Shown piece after piece: positions 33,543-43,273 of a stretch of DNA of 64,000 nt. The stretch's first letter is position 1, and the number at the start of each line of letters is the position of its first letter. The position numbers and the translations under genes are program-made. This stretch comes from Budorcas taxicolor (lineage: Eukaryota > Chordata > Mammalia > Artiodactyla > Bovidae). The notes below the pieces were generated by a model. That model had not been told where the DNA came from. It worked only from the letters and a program-made list of their open reading frames with translations, and made no database searches. Location of the stretch: assembly GCF_023091745.1 (NCBI RefSeq), contig NC_068915.1, positions 55,982,001 to 56,046,000 on the forward strand, read 5' to 3'.

Positions 33543-34370
33543 TAATCACACTGCAGTGTGTAACATAAATATATATAGTGAAGGGAATTAAGTCAATATT
33601 AGTCATGGAGGAAGTGATCTGTTATCTAGGGCATGGATAGAAGTAAATGCTAAATCAATCTGACTTTATCCACAGTGACCTCTCAAACTTTGATGACACT
33701 ATCAAATATTCTCATCTCCTGAGCATTCTCCTCTAGCACTTATCACCTCTTCAGTTTCTGTAACTGCCTGAATTACTGGCATAAATATGTCCACTATGTA
33801 TTTTCCTTTTCTTCTTTTATTTCCCTGCTCCCACACTAGTATCCGCAAGCGTCCCATATTCAGCCAGTTTATTCTCTTCCCACTCAGGGTTTCTCATCAG
33901 AAGTACACAGAAACTGTGTCTTAAGTAGGTTTCTTTGCCTCTGTTCTAACCTCTTCCCAATCAATCCCAGGACATGGGTTATCATCCTAAAACAGATTGG
34001 ATCAGTCACTCCTTATCACAAAAAGGAATGCAATCCAAATTTTTTTTTTTTTTAATCTCCAATTTATTTTTTATTTTTTTTTAATTTTAAAATCTTTAAT
34101 TCTTACATGTGTTCCCAAACATGAACCCCCCTCCCACCTCCCTCCCCATAGCATCTCTGTGGGTCATCCCCATGCACCAGCCCCAAGCATGCTGTATCCT
34201 GCGTCAGACATAGACTAGCGATTCAATTCTTACATGATAGTATACATGATAGAATGCCATTCTCCCATATCATCCCACCCTCTCCCTCTCCCTCTGAGTC
34301 CAAAAGTCCATTATACACAGCTGCGTCTTTTTTTTCCTGTCTTGCATACAGGGTCGTCATTGCCATCTTT

Positions 34371-37300
34371 CTAAATTCCATATATATGTGTTAGTATACT
34401 GTATTGGTGTTTTTCTTTCTGGCTTACTTCACTCTGTATAATCGGCTCCAGTTTCATCCATCTCATCAGAACTGATTCAAATGAATTCTTTTTAACGGCT
34501 GAGTAATACTCCATTGTGTATATGTACCACAGCTTCCTTATCCATTCATCTGCTGATGGACATCTAGGTTGTTTCCATGTCCTGGCTATTATAAACAGTG
34601 CTGCGATGAACATTGGGGTACATGTGTCTCTTTCAATTCTGGTTTCCTCGGTGTGTATGCCCAGCAGTGGGATTGCTGGGTCATAAGGCAGTTCTATTTG
34701 CAATTTTTTAAGGAATCTCCACAATGTTCTCCATAGTGGCTGTACTAGTTTGCATTCCCACCAACAGTGTAGGAGGGTTCCCTTTTCTCCACAACCTCTC
34801 CAGCATTTATTGCTTGCAGATTTTTGGATCGCAGCTATTCTGACTGGTGTGAAGTGGTACCTCATTGTGGTTTTGATTTGCATTTCTCTGATAATGAGTG
34901 ATGTTGAGCATCTTTTCATGTGTTTGTTAGCCATCCGTATGTCTTCTTTGGAGAAATGTCTATTTAGTTCTTTGGGCCATTTTTTGATTGGGTCGTTTAT
35001 TTTTCTGGAATTGAGCTGCACAAGTTGCTTGTATATTTTTGAGATTAGTTGTTTGTCCGTTGCTTCATTTGCTATTATTTTCTCCCATTCCGAAGGCTGT
35101 CTTTTCACCTTGCTGATATTTTCCTTTGTTGTGCAGAAGCTTTTAATTTTAATTAGATCCCATTTGTTCATTTTTGCTTTTATTTCCAGAATTCTGGGAG
35201 GTGGATCATAGAGGATCCTGCTGTGATTTATGTCGGAGAGTGTTTTGCCTATGTTCTCCTCTAGGAGTTTTATAGTTTCTGGTCTTACATTTAGATCTTT
35301 AATCCATTTTGAGTTTATTTTTGTGTGCGGTGTTAGAAAGTGATCTAGTTTCATTCTTTTACAAGTGGTTGACCAGTTTTCCCAGCACCACTTGTTAAAG
35401 AGATTGTCTTTACTCCATTGTATATTCTTGCCTCCTTTGTCAAAGATAAGGTGTCCATATGTGTGTGGATTTATCTCTGGGCTTTCTGTTTTGTTCCATT
35501 GATCTATATGTCTGTCTTTGTGCCAGTACCATACTGTTTTGATGACTGTGGCTTTGTAGTAGAGCCTGAGGTCAGGCAAGTTGATTCCTCCAGTTCCATT
35601 CTTCTTTCTCAAGACTGCTTTGGCAATTCGAGGTTTTTTGTATTTCCATACAAATCTTGAAATTATTTGTTCTAGTTCTGTGAAAAATATGGCTGGTAGC
35701 TTGATAGGGATTGCATTGAATTTGTAAATTGCTTTGGGTAGTATACTCATTTTCACTATATTGATTCTTCCGACCCATGAATATGGTATATTTCTCCATC
35801 TATTAGTGTCCTCTTTGATTTCTTTCATCAGTGTTTTATAGTTTTCTATATATAGGTCTTTAGTTTCTTTGGGTAGATATATTCCTAAGTATTTTATTCT
35901 TTTCGTTGCAATGGTGAATGGAATTGTTTCCTTAATTTCTTTTTCTACTTTCTCATTATTGGTGTATAGGAATGCAAGGGATTTCTGTGTGTTGATTTTA
36001 TATCCTGCAACTTTACTATATTCATTGATGAGCTCTAGTAATTTTCTGGTGGAGTCTTTAGGGTTTTCTATGTAGAGGATCATGTCATCTGCAAACAGTG
36101 AGAGTTTTACTTCTTCTTTTCCAATTTGGATTCCTTTTATTTCTTTTTCTGCTCTGATTGCTGTGGCCAAAACTTCCAGAACTATGTTGAATAGTAGCGG
36201 TGAAAGTGGGCACCCTTGTCTTGTTCCTGACTTTAGGGGAAATGCTTTCAATTTTTCACCATTGAGGATAATGTTTGCTGTGGGTTTGTCATATATAGCT
36301 TTTATTATGTTGAGGTATGTTCCTTCTATTCCTGCTTTCTGGAGAGTTTTTATCATAAATGGATGTTGAATTCTGTCAAAGGCCTTCTCTGCATCTATTG
36401 AGATAATCATATGGTTTTTATTTTTCAATTTATTAATGTGGTGAATTACATTGATTGATTTGCGGATATTGAAGAATCCTTGCATCCCTGGGATAAAGCC
36501 CACTTGGTCATGGTGTATGATCTTTTTAATGTGTTGTTGGATTCTGATTGCTAGAATTTTGTTGAGGATTTTTGCATCTATGTTCACCAGTGATATTGGC
36601 CTGTAGTTTTCTTTTTTTGTGACATCTTTATCAGGTTTTGGTATTAGGGTGATGGTGGCCTCATAGAATGAGTTTGGAAGTTTACCTTCCTCTGCAATTT
36701 TCTGGAAGAGTTTGAGTAGGATAGGTGTTAGCTCTTCTCGAAATTTTTGGTAGAATTCAGCTGTGAAGCCGTCTGGACCTGGGCTTTTGTTTCCTGGAAG
36801 ATTTCTGATTACAGTTTCAATTTCCGTGCTTGTGATGGGTCTGTTAAGATTTTCTATTTCTTCCTGGTTCAGTTTTGGAAAATTGTACTTTTCTAATAAT
36901 TTGTCCATTTCTTCCACGTTGTCCATTTTATTGGCATACAACTGCTGATAGTAGTCTCTTATGATCCTTTGTATTTCTGTGTTGTCTGTTGTGATCTCTC
37001 CATTTTCATTTCTAATTTTATTGATTTGATTTTTCTCTCTTTGCTTCTTGATGAGTCTGGCTAGTGGTTTGTCAATTTTATTTATCCTTTCAAAGAACCA
37101 GCTTTTGGCTTTGTTGATTTTTGCTATGGTCTCTTTTGTTTCTTTTGCATTTATTTCTGCCCTAATTTTTAAGATTTCTTTCCTTCTACTAACTCTGGGG
37201 TTCTCCAATTCTTCCTTTTCTAGTTGCTTTAGTTGTAGAGTTAGGTTATTTATTTGACTTTTTTCTTGTTTCTTGAGGTATGCCTGTATTGCTATGAACT

Positions 37301-38189
37301 TTCCTCTTAGCACTGCTTTTATAGTGTCCCACAGATTTTGGGTTGTTGTGTTTTCATTTTCATTCATTTCTATGCATATTTTGATTTCTTTTTTGATTTC
37401 TTCTGTGATTTGTTGGTTATTCAGAAGTGTGTTGTTCAACCTCCATATGTTGGAATTTTTAGTAGTTTTTCTCCTGTAATTGAGATCTAATCTTAATGCA
37501 TTATGGTCAGAAAAGATGCTTGGAATGATTTCAATTTTTTTGAATTTATCAAGTTTAGATTTATGGCCCAGGATGTGATCTATCCTGGAGAAGGTTCCAT
37601 GAGCACTTGAAAAAAAGGTGAAATTCATTGTTTTGGGGTGAAATGTCCTATAGATATCAATTAGGTCTAATTGATCTAATGTATCATTTAAAGTTTGCGT
37701 TTCTTTGTTAATTTTCTGTTTAGTTGATCTGTCCATAGGTGTGAGTGGGGTATTAAAGTCTCCCACTATTATTGTGTTATTGTTGATTTCCCCTTTCATA
37801 CTTGTTAGCATTTGTCTTACATATTGCGGTGCTCCTATGTTGGGTGCATATATATTTATGATTGTTATATCTTCTTCTTGGATTGATCCTTTGATCATTA
37901 TGTAGTGGCCTTCTTTGTCTCTTTTCACAGCCTTTGTTTTAAAGTCTATTTTATCGGATATGAGTATTGCCACTCCTGCTTTCTTTTGGTCTCTATTTGC
38001 GTGGTATATCTTTTTCCAGCCCTTCACATTCAGTCTGTATGTGTCCCTTGTTTTGAGGTGGGTCTCTTGTAAGCAGCATATAGAGGGGTCTTGTTTTTGT
38101 ATCCATTCGGCCAGTCTTTGCCTTTTGGTTGGGGCGTTCAACCCATTTACGTTTAAGGTAATTATTGATAAGTATGATCCCGTTATCAT
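34371..38189 (-). CDS. L1 ORF2 protein (endonuclease and reverse transcriptase), intact
   Basis: An open frame of 1272 residues, full length for bovine-type L1 ORF2. The N-terminal AP-type endonuclease has its landmarks: LNVNGLN (about 12-18), LQETHL with Glu42, VGDFNTPL, and a C-terminal SDHNALRLDLN (about 230). The RT follows, with PGPDGFTAEFYQ, KSGTRQGCPLSPLLFN and the catalytic LFADDMILYI. The C-terminus has the Cys/His motif GCGEKGTLLHCWWEC. ORF2p nicks target DNA and copies L1 RNA there (target-primed reverse transcription). No stop or frameshift interrupts it. Whether it is transcribed cannot be judged from sequence. Confidence 0.95.
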   Translation of the reverse strand: MITGSYLSIITLNVNGLNAPTKRQRLAEWIQKQDPSICCLQETHLKTRDTYRLNVKGWKKIYHANRDQKKAGVAILISDKIDFKTKAVKRDKEGHYIMIKGSIQEEDITIINIYAPNIGAPQYVRQMLTSMKGEINNNTIIVGDFNTPLTPMDRSTKQKINKETQTLNDTLDQLDLIDIYRTFHPKTMNFTFFSSAHGTFSRIDHILGHKSKLDKFKKIEIIPSIFSDHNALRLDLNYRRKTTKNSNIWRLNNTLLNNQQITEEIKKEIKICIEMNENENTTTQNLWDTIKAVLRGKFIAIQAYLKKQEKSQINNLTLQLKQLEKEELENPRVSRRKEILKIRAEINAKETKETIAKINKAKSWFFERINKIDKPLARLIKKQREKNQINKIRNENGEITTDNTEIQRIIRDYYQQLYANKMDNVEEMDKLLEKYNFPKLNQEEIENLNRPITSTEIETVIRNLPGNKSPGPDGFTAEFYQKFREELTPILLKLFQKIAEEGKLPNSFYEATITLIPKPDKDVTKKENYRPISLVNIDAKILNKILAIRIQQHIKKIIHHDQVGFIPGMQGFFNIRKSINVIHHINKLKNKNHMIISIDAEKAFDRIQHPFMIKTLQKAGIEGTYLNIIKAIYDKPTANIILNGEKLKAFPLKSGTRQGCPLSPLLFNIVLEVLATAIRAEKEIKGIQIGKEEVKLSLFADDMILYIENPKDSTRKLLELINEYSKVAGYKINTQKSLAFLYTNNEKVEKEIKETIPFTIATKRIKYLGIYLPKETKDLYIENYKTLMKEIKEDTNRWRNIPYSWVGRINIVKMSILPKAIYKFNAIPIKLPAIFFTELEQIISRFVWKYKKPRIAKAVLRKKNGTGGINLPDLRLYYKATVIKTVWYWHKDRHIDQWNKTESPEINPHTYGHLIFDKGGKNIQWSKDNLFNKWCWENWSTTCKRMKLDHFLTPHTKINSKWIKDLNVRPETIKLLEENIGKTLSDINHSRILYDPPPRILEIKAKMNKWDLIKIKSFCTTKENISKVKRQPSEWEKIIANEATDKQLISKIYKQLVQLNSRKINDPIKKWPKELNRHFSKEDIRMANKHMKRCSTSLIIREMQIKTTMRYHFTPVRIAAIQKSASNKCWRGCGEKGTLLHCWWECKLVQPLWRTLWRFLKKLQIELPYDPAIPLLGIHTEETRIERDTCTPMFIAALFIIARTWKQPRCPSADEWIRKLWYIYTMEYYSAVKKNSFESVLMRWMKLEPIIQSEVSQKEKHQYSILTHIYGI

Positions 38190-38240
38190 TTACTTTATTG
38201 TTTTGGGTTCGGGTTTATACACCCTTTTCGTGTTTCCTGT

Positions 38241-39154
38241 CTAGAGAATATCCTTTAGAATTTGTTGGAGAGCTGGTTTGGTGGTGCTGAATTCTCTCAG
38301 CTTTTGCTTGTCTGTAAAGCTTTTGATTTCTCCTTTGTATTTGAATGAGATCCTTGCTGGGTACAGTAATCTGGGATGTAGGTTATTGTCTTTCATCACT
38401 TTAAGTATGTCTTGCCATTCCCTCCTGGCCTGAAGAGTTTCTATTGAAAGAGCAGCTGTTATCCTTATGGGAATCCCCTTGTGTGTTATTTGTTGTTTTT
38501 CCCTTGCTGCTTTTAATATTTGTTCTTTGTTAATTTGATTAATATGTGTCTTGGGGTGTTTCGCCTTGGGTTTATCCTATTTGGAACTCTCTGTGTTTCT
38601 TGGACTTGGGTGATTATTTCCTTCCCCATTTTAGGGAAGTTTTCAACTATTATCTCCTCAAGGATTTTCTCATGATCTTTCTTTCTGTCTTCTTCTTCTG
38701 GGACTCCTATAATTCGAATGTTGGAGCGTTTCATATTGTCCTGGAGGTCTCTGAGGTTGTCCTCGTTTCTTTTAATTCGTTTTTCTTGTTTCCTCTCTGA
38801 TTCATTTATTTCTACCATTCTATCTTCTATTTCACTAATCCTATCTTCTGCTTCCGTTATTCTACTATTTGTTGCCTCCAGAGTGTTTCTGATCTCATTT
38901 ATTGCGTTATTCATTCTATTTTGACTCTTTTTTATTTCTTCTAGGTCCTTGTTAAACCTTTCTTGCATCTTCTCAATCCTTGTCTCTAGACTATTTATCT
39001 GTGATTCTATTTTGATTTCAAGATTTTGGATCATTTTCACTATCAATATTCGGAATTCCTTCTCAGGTAGATTCCCTACTTCTTCCTCTTTTGTTTGGTT
39101 TGGTGGGCAACTCTCCTGTTCCTTTACCTGCTGAGTATTCCTCTGTCTCTTCAT
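38241..39154 (-). pseudogene. L1 ORF1 (RNA-binding protein), frameshifted
   Basis: The frame opens with MKRQRNTQQVKEQESCPPN. It has a long charged coiled coil (about residues 40-130, with LETRIEKMQERFN and ITEAEDRISEIEDRM) and the start of the RRM (SNIRIIGVPEEED). After residue 213 (LTKNKY) it hits TAA. The remaining C-terminal domain continues open in another frame to the normal TAG at 38241-38243. The start-to-stop distance is 914 bases, not a multiple of three, so one small indel near 38515-38530 explains the break. ORF1p coats L1 RNA as trimers and is needed in cis for efficient retrotransposition. Confidence 0.88.
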
Positions 39155-41756
39155 CTTGGTTATATTGCTGCATTTGGGGTGGCCTTTTTATATTCTGGTA
39201 GTTTGTGGAGTTCTCTTTATTATGGAGCTTCCTCACTGTGGGTGGGGTTGTATCAGTGGCTTGTCAAGGTTTCCTGGTTAGGGAGGCTTGTGTTGGAGTT
39301 CTGGTGGGTGGAGCTGGGTTTCTTCTCTCTGGAGTGCAGTGGAGTGACCAGTAATGGGTTATGAGACATCAAGGGTTTTGGAATAATTTTGAGCTGCCTG
39401 TATATTGAAGCTCAGGGGAGTGTTCCTGTGTTGCTGGAGAATTTGAGTGGTATGTCTTGTTTTGGAACTTGTTGGCCCTTGGGTGGAGCTTGGTTTCAGT
39501 GTAGGTATGAAGGCATTTGATGAGCTCCTATTGCTTAATGTTCCCTGAATTCAAGAGTTCTCTAATGTTTTCAGGCTTTGGATTTAAGCCTCCTGCTTCT
39601 GGTTTTCAGTTTTATTTTTACAGTAGCCTCTAGACTTCTCCATCTATACATCACCGATGATAAAACATCTAGGTTAAAGATGAAAAGTTTCTCCACATTG
39701 AGGGACACTCAGAGAGGTTCACTGAGTTACAAGGAGAAGAAAAGATGGAGGGGGTAGTTAGAGGTAACTGGAATTAGATGTGGTGAGATCAAAAGAGGAG
39801 AGAGCAAGCTAGCCAGTAGTCACTTCCTTATGTGTGCTCTATAGTCTGGACCGCTCAGAGGTATTTATGGAGTTATACGGGGAAGAGGAGAGGGAGGAAG
39901 TAGACAGAGGTGACCAGGAGGATAAGAGAGAGGAATGAGACGGAGGGAGACAAATCCTGCCAGTAACCAGTTCCTTAGGTGTTCTCCACCGTCTGGAACA
40001 CAGAGAGATTCACAGAGTTGGATAGAGAAGAGATGGGGGAGAAAAGAGACAGAGGCCACCTGGTGGAGAAAAAGAAGAGTCCAAAGGAGGAGAGAGTGGT
40101 CAAGCCAGTAATCTCGCTCTCAGGTAAACTTGGGTAGTGAAGTTTGGGTTTTTAAAAGTACAAAATTGACAACAGAAACCTAAGAGCAAAGATTAAAAAT
40201 CTAGAGTAGAGGTTGGATTTTAAAAAATACAATATTAAAGAAAAGAAGCAGAAGGAAAAAGGAAGAAAGAAAAAAAAACAAGAATTATTTAAAAAACAAA
40301 CAAACAAACAAAAAACCACCAACAACCATCCAAAGGCTATATATGGTGTTTGACTTAAAAAAAAAAAAAAAAAAGACTTTTTTCTATAACCTATAATAGT
40401 AGGTTATAGAAATAAAAATTAGAGGAGAAATAGAAGACTTAACAATTTAAAAAAAGTTAGAAAAAAAAAGAAAAAAAAAAAGGAATGATTTTAAAATTAT
40501 TAAAAATATATCTGGCCCTTCTCTGATGTTTTGGGCCATGTGGGATCACTTCCAAGGTGGTTGCCTCTGTTTAACTTCTTCTGTTTGCTGGTTTTTCAGG
40601 CTCACTAGTTCAGTCGCGCTGTGGGGAGGGGGGATGCTGCAAACAAATAGCACTGTCGTGTGCACAGTGTCTCAGCCCCGCCTGACCTGTCCCTTCTGGC
40701 GGCGCACAAACCGCTCCGGCTCTACGATGCTCAGCCGGGAACCATCTGGGGCCGGCCCTCGGCTGCGTGCACTTCCCCGGTCCAAGCCGCTCAGGTTCGG
40801 CGCTCAGGCCGCCCTCAGAGGCACAGATTCGGCTGGGACTGCGCTTTGTGCCCTTCCCAGGTCCGAGTAGCTCAGGAGTTTGGCGAGCGCGATCGCCGCA
40901 GCGTGTCACCTTTTCTGCCGCTGCTGCTCAGCTTTCTGGGTGGACCGCTGGCGTCCCCCGTGAGGCAGATTGTGAGTGTCCAGCACCCCCAGAAGTCTTA
41001 GCAAAGAGGCCTGCTTGCAGTTAGGTAAGTAAAGTCTCTCCGGGTCTGCAATTGCCCCTTTCCAGTCCTTACGGCTCTGGCTGCCTGTCCCCGGCGGGGG
41101 ATGGTCTGCAGCCGGCTTTTTCCATTCCGTCCTTTGTTCTGTGCTCAGTCCTGGCGGTGTCTTATGTTCGAGCTTTTCATGCGGTAGCTATCCCACAGTC
41201 TGGTTTGCTAGCCCAAGTTAGATCGTTCTGGTTGCGCGTGGGGCGTTCCTGCCCGATTCTTACAAAGCACTGCAGCCCGCGCCTCCCGCGCGTCCCTGCC
41301 CTGCCCCCACTTCCCAATGGCGGATGCAGGCGTCTGTGCTGCTTTTCCGCTTGGGGAGTTGCTGTTGGGCTTGTAATCTCTTGGTTTTAATTATTTCTTT
41401 ATTTTTCCTTCCTGTTATGTTGCCCTCTGTGTTTCCAAGACTCGCCACAGACTCGGCAGGGAGAGCGCTTCCTGGTGTTTGGAAACCTCTCTTCTTAAAG
41501 TTCCCTTCCCGGGACGGGCTTCCCTTCCCGGGACGGAGCTCCCTCCCCACCTCCTTTGTCTCCTTTTTCGTCTTTTATATTTTTTCGTACCTGTTTTTGA
41601 AGACAATGGTCTGCTTTTCTGGTTGCCTGATGACCTCTGCCAGCCTACAGAAGTTGTTTTGTGGAGTTTGCTCGGCGTTGAAATGTTCTTTTGAGGAATT
41701 TGTGAGGGAGAAAGTGGTCTTCCCGTCCTATTCCTCTGCCATTTTTATCCCGTCCC
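39155..41756 (-). promoter_or_regulatory. L1 5' region: promoter with GC-rich head and tandem units
   Basis: The outer kilobase (about 40600-41560) is GC- and CpG-rich, in contrast to the AT-rich intron, as expected of an L1 internal promoter. The 5' end is at 41756. Inside lie an A-rich tract on the plus strand (40190-40500) and three related units of about 145 bases (39710-40125). Several plus-strand open frames run across it (for example 41324-41851). I treat these as chance or antisense frames and not genes. Confidence 0.85.
39710..40125 (-). repeat. Three imperfect tandem units inside L1 5' region
   Basis: Each unit has, in plus-strand order, a CAGAGAGRTTCACWGAGTT-like start, a purine-rich GGAGAAGAGAGG segment, a GAGGTRACCAGG-like block and an AAGCCAGTAGTCACTTCCTTA-like end followed by a GTCTGGA spacer. 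Starts are near 39710, 39857 and 40000. They differ by many substitutions, so they are old internal repeats of the L1 family and not a recent expansion. Confidence 0.6.
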
Positions 41757-43167
41757 CAATCCAAATGTTTTTGCACAATGAACAGAGTCTTTCACAGCCT
41801 GATGCCAGCCAACTACAAAGCATCTCATCTTCTAGCACACATGTTTCCTGAAAATATCCCTCACTCACGTCTTATACTTAATTTTTTGTCATGCCCAGTT
41901 CATTTATCCTTTTAGATCTGAAGCATTACCTGGATCTCAACACACAATGATGTATCGCTCAATCCTTCCTCTTTAATTTCATGTTGTATGATAAAATTCT
42001 CTGTTTTAAAATCTGTGCTGACAGTGTTGTTTTCCTAAAATGTATAAAATGCCCTGCAGCATCCCTCTAAGTCCCCATCCCCACTGTGATGTCTCGGGGT
42101 TCTTTGGTGCTATTTGGAAACTGCAGTCTTAAGACTATTTTTGTTATTCTTGTACTATTAGCAATCATTTCTGTTCACATGGACTCTTAATGGGCACTGT
42201 ATATAGTAGGAGCGAAAATAAAGATTAAACAAAGGATATGAAGTAGCTCATTATCTGAAATTCAAGTATCAATTAAGAAGTTTCAGAATTATATGCAACT
42301 CAACGTTTAAAATATTAACTGATAATTGTAGCAGCAGGTGACATATTGAAATTTGTGAAGAAAAAAAAATCTGTCCCGGTGTCTCTGAGGCATAGAGATA
42401 GGACCTTATAGTATATTAACTATATTTGTATGACACAATAAGAAAATCAGATGCATAGTAATGGAGTGAGAAGTAGTGATTGGAAAAGAAAGATAAAGAC
42501 AAAAGACAAATTGTGAAGATTTAGGAATCTAAACTTCAACTAAGGTTATTTTTAGTAGAATTCAGCTTTATAGAAATTTATTCAAGGAAATATTGCATCC
42601 ATGCAGGAAGCTGCCAACAATATATTCCTTAAGCAGTATTTACACTGATTTAAGTTTCTGTAATGATTCTTGCTCATAGTAAAATAAACAAACCTTAAGT
42701 TTGTTGACTTAAAATGTTATTCCCAAACACCCTGATTTTTCAGATGTCATTTCTCAAGCTACCATTTTATCCCTCCTATCCTCCCAAAAGCAGGGGACTA
42801 CATGCCCTCACATAGAAAATGGGTTTGACTTTTGAAATTTCCCTTATCTAATCAATAGTCTGACATCAAAATGTTTTAAAATTCTTGTTTAAGTACTGGA
42901 TGTATTTGAGGAGGTGATATATGATTATTTCTAATCCATTTAAGAAATTCTCCAGGGCTATTTATTCGAAATGTATCTTAATTACATTAAGAGAGACCAA
43001 ACTGATTGTTTATGGGAATTCCATTTTGAAACCATTCTTAAGATATGGTGAAAGATTTACATTCACAAATAGAAGAAGGTTAACCACAGTACTTTAAATT
43101 AAAAAAAAAAAAAAACTTACTGAGGGTCATATTTGAAATATCTAGAAAAGTTCATGAATCCACCCAC

Positions 43168-43273
43168 CTGTAAAGGTGTTCAATTATAGCTGCCAGCGTT
43201 GCTCGGTTCACCCCAGGAAGAGTACGTATAAATGCTCCATACTTTTTAATTCTTTCCTTGTCATCTTGGGTAT
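43168..43273 (-). CDS. ARAP2: ARAP2 exon: middle of RhoGAP domain
   Basis: The acceptor is TTTAG and the donor is GTGGGT. The exon has two bases, 34 codons, then two bases, continuing the codon begun in 46763-46975 and passing AG to 31937-32084. The protein reads TQDDKERIKKYGAFIRTLPG, then VNRATLAAIIEHLY. This matches the RhoGAP segment where 'LP..N...L..L..HL' packs against the Rho GTPase. The intron after this exon is the longest complete one in the window (11 kb), and most of it is a full-length L1 in the same orientation as the gene. Nothing in the exon is broken. Confidence 0.96.

Larger units (their letters stand above)
34041..41756 (-). mobile_element. Full-length L1 (bovine type) in ARAP2 intron, sense orientation
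   Basis: A 7.7-kb L1 is bounded by the 10-bp direct repeat CAATCCAAAT (34031-34040 and 41757-41766). In sense (minus) order it has a 2.6-kb 5' region starting at the GGGACGGGATAAAAATGGCA end, ORF1 (39154-38241, frameshifted), a 51-base spacer, ORF2 (38189-34371, intact), a 3' UTR, two AATAAA signals (complement of 34063-34068 and 34070-34075) and a 13-base poly(A) (34041-34053). It is not 5' truncated, unlike the copy at 1963-4195. The intact ORF2 and identical duplications suggest a recent insertion. Confidence 0.96.
32085..43167 (-). other. ARAP2: ARAP2 intron containing a full-length L1
   Basis: This 11-kb intron interrupts the RhoGAP coding sequence. About 7.7 kb is one L1 insertion (34041-41756), and a SINE sits at 33320-33542. 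The flanks 32085-33308, 33554-34030 and 41767-43167 are AT-rich with nothing further recognised. Confidence 0.85.

Noticed and set aside
34750..38244. Many plus-strand frames of 60-150 codons
   Set aside because: They are antisense shadows of L1 ORF2.
39710..40125. A CRISPR-like or satellite array
   Set aside because: Only three diverged units inside the L1 5' region, without regular spacers, in a mammalian genome.
41324..41851. A 175-codon plus-strand frame across the L1 5' end as an antisense L1 gene (ORF0-like)
   Set aside because: It crosses the L1 boundary into flanking intron and has no known counterpart. A GC-rich chance frame is the simpler explanation.
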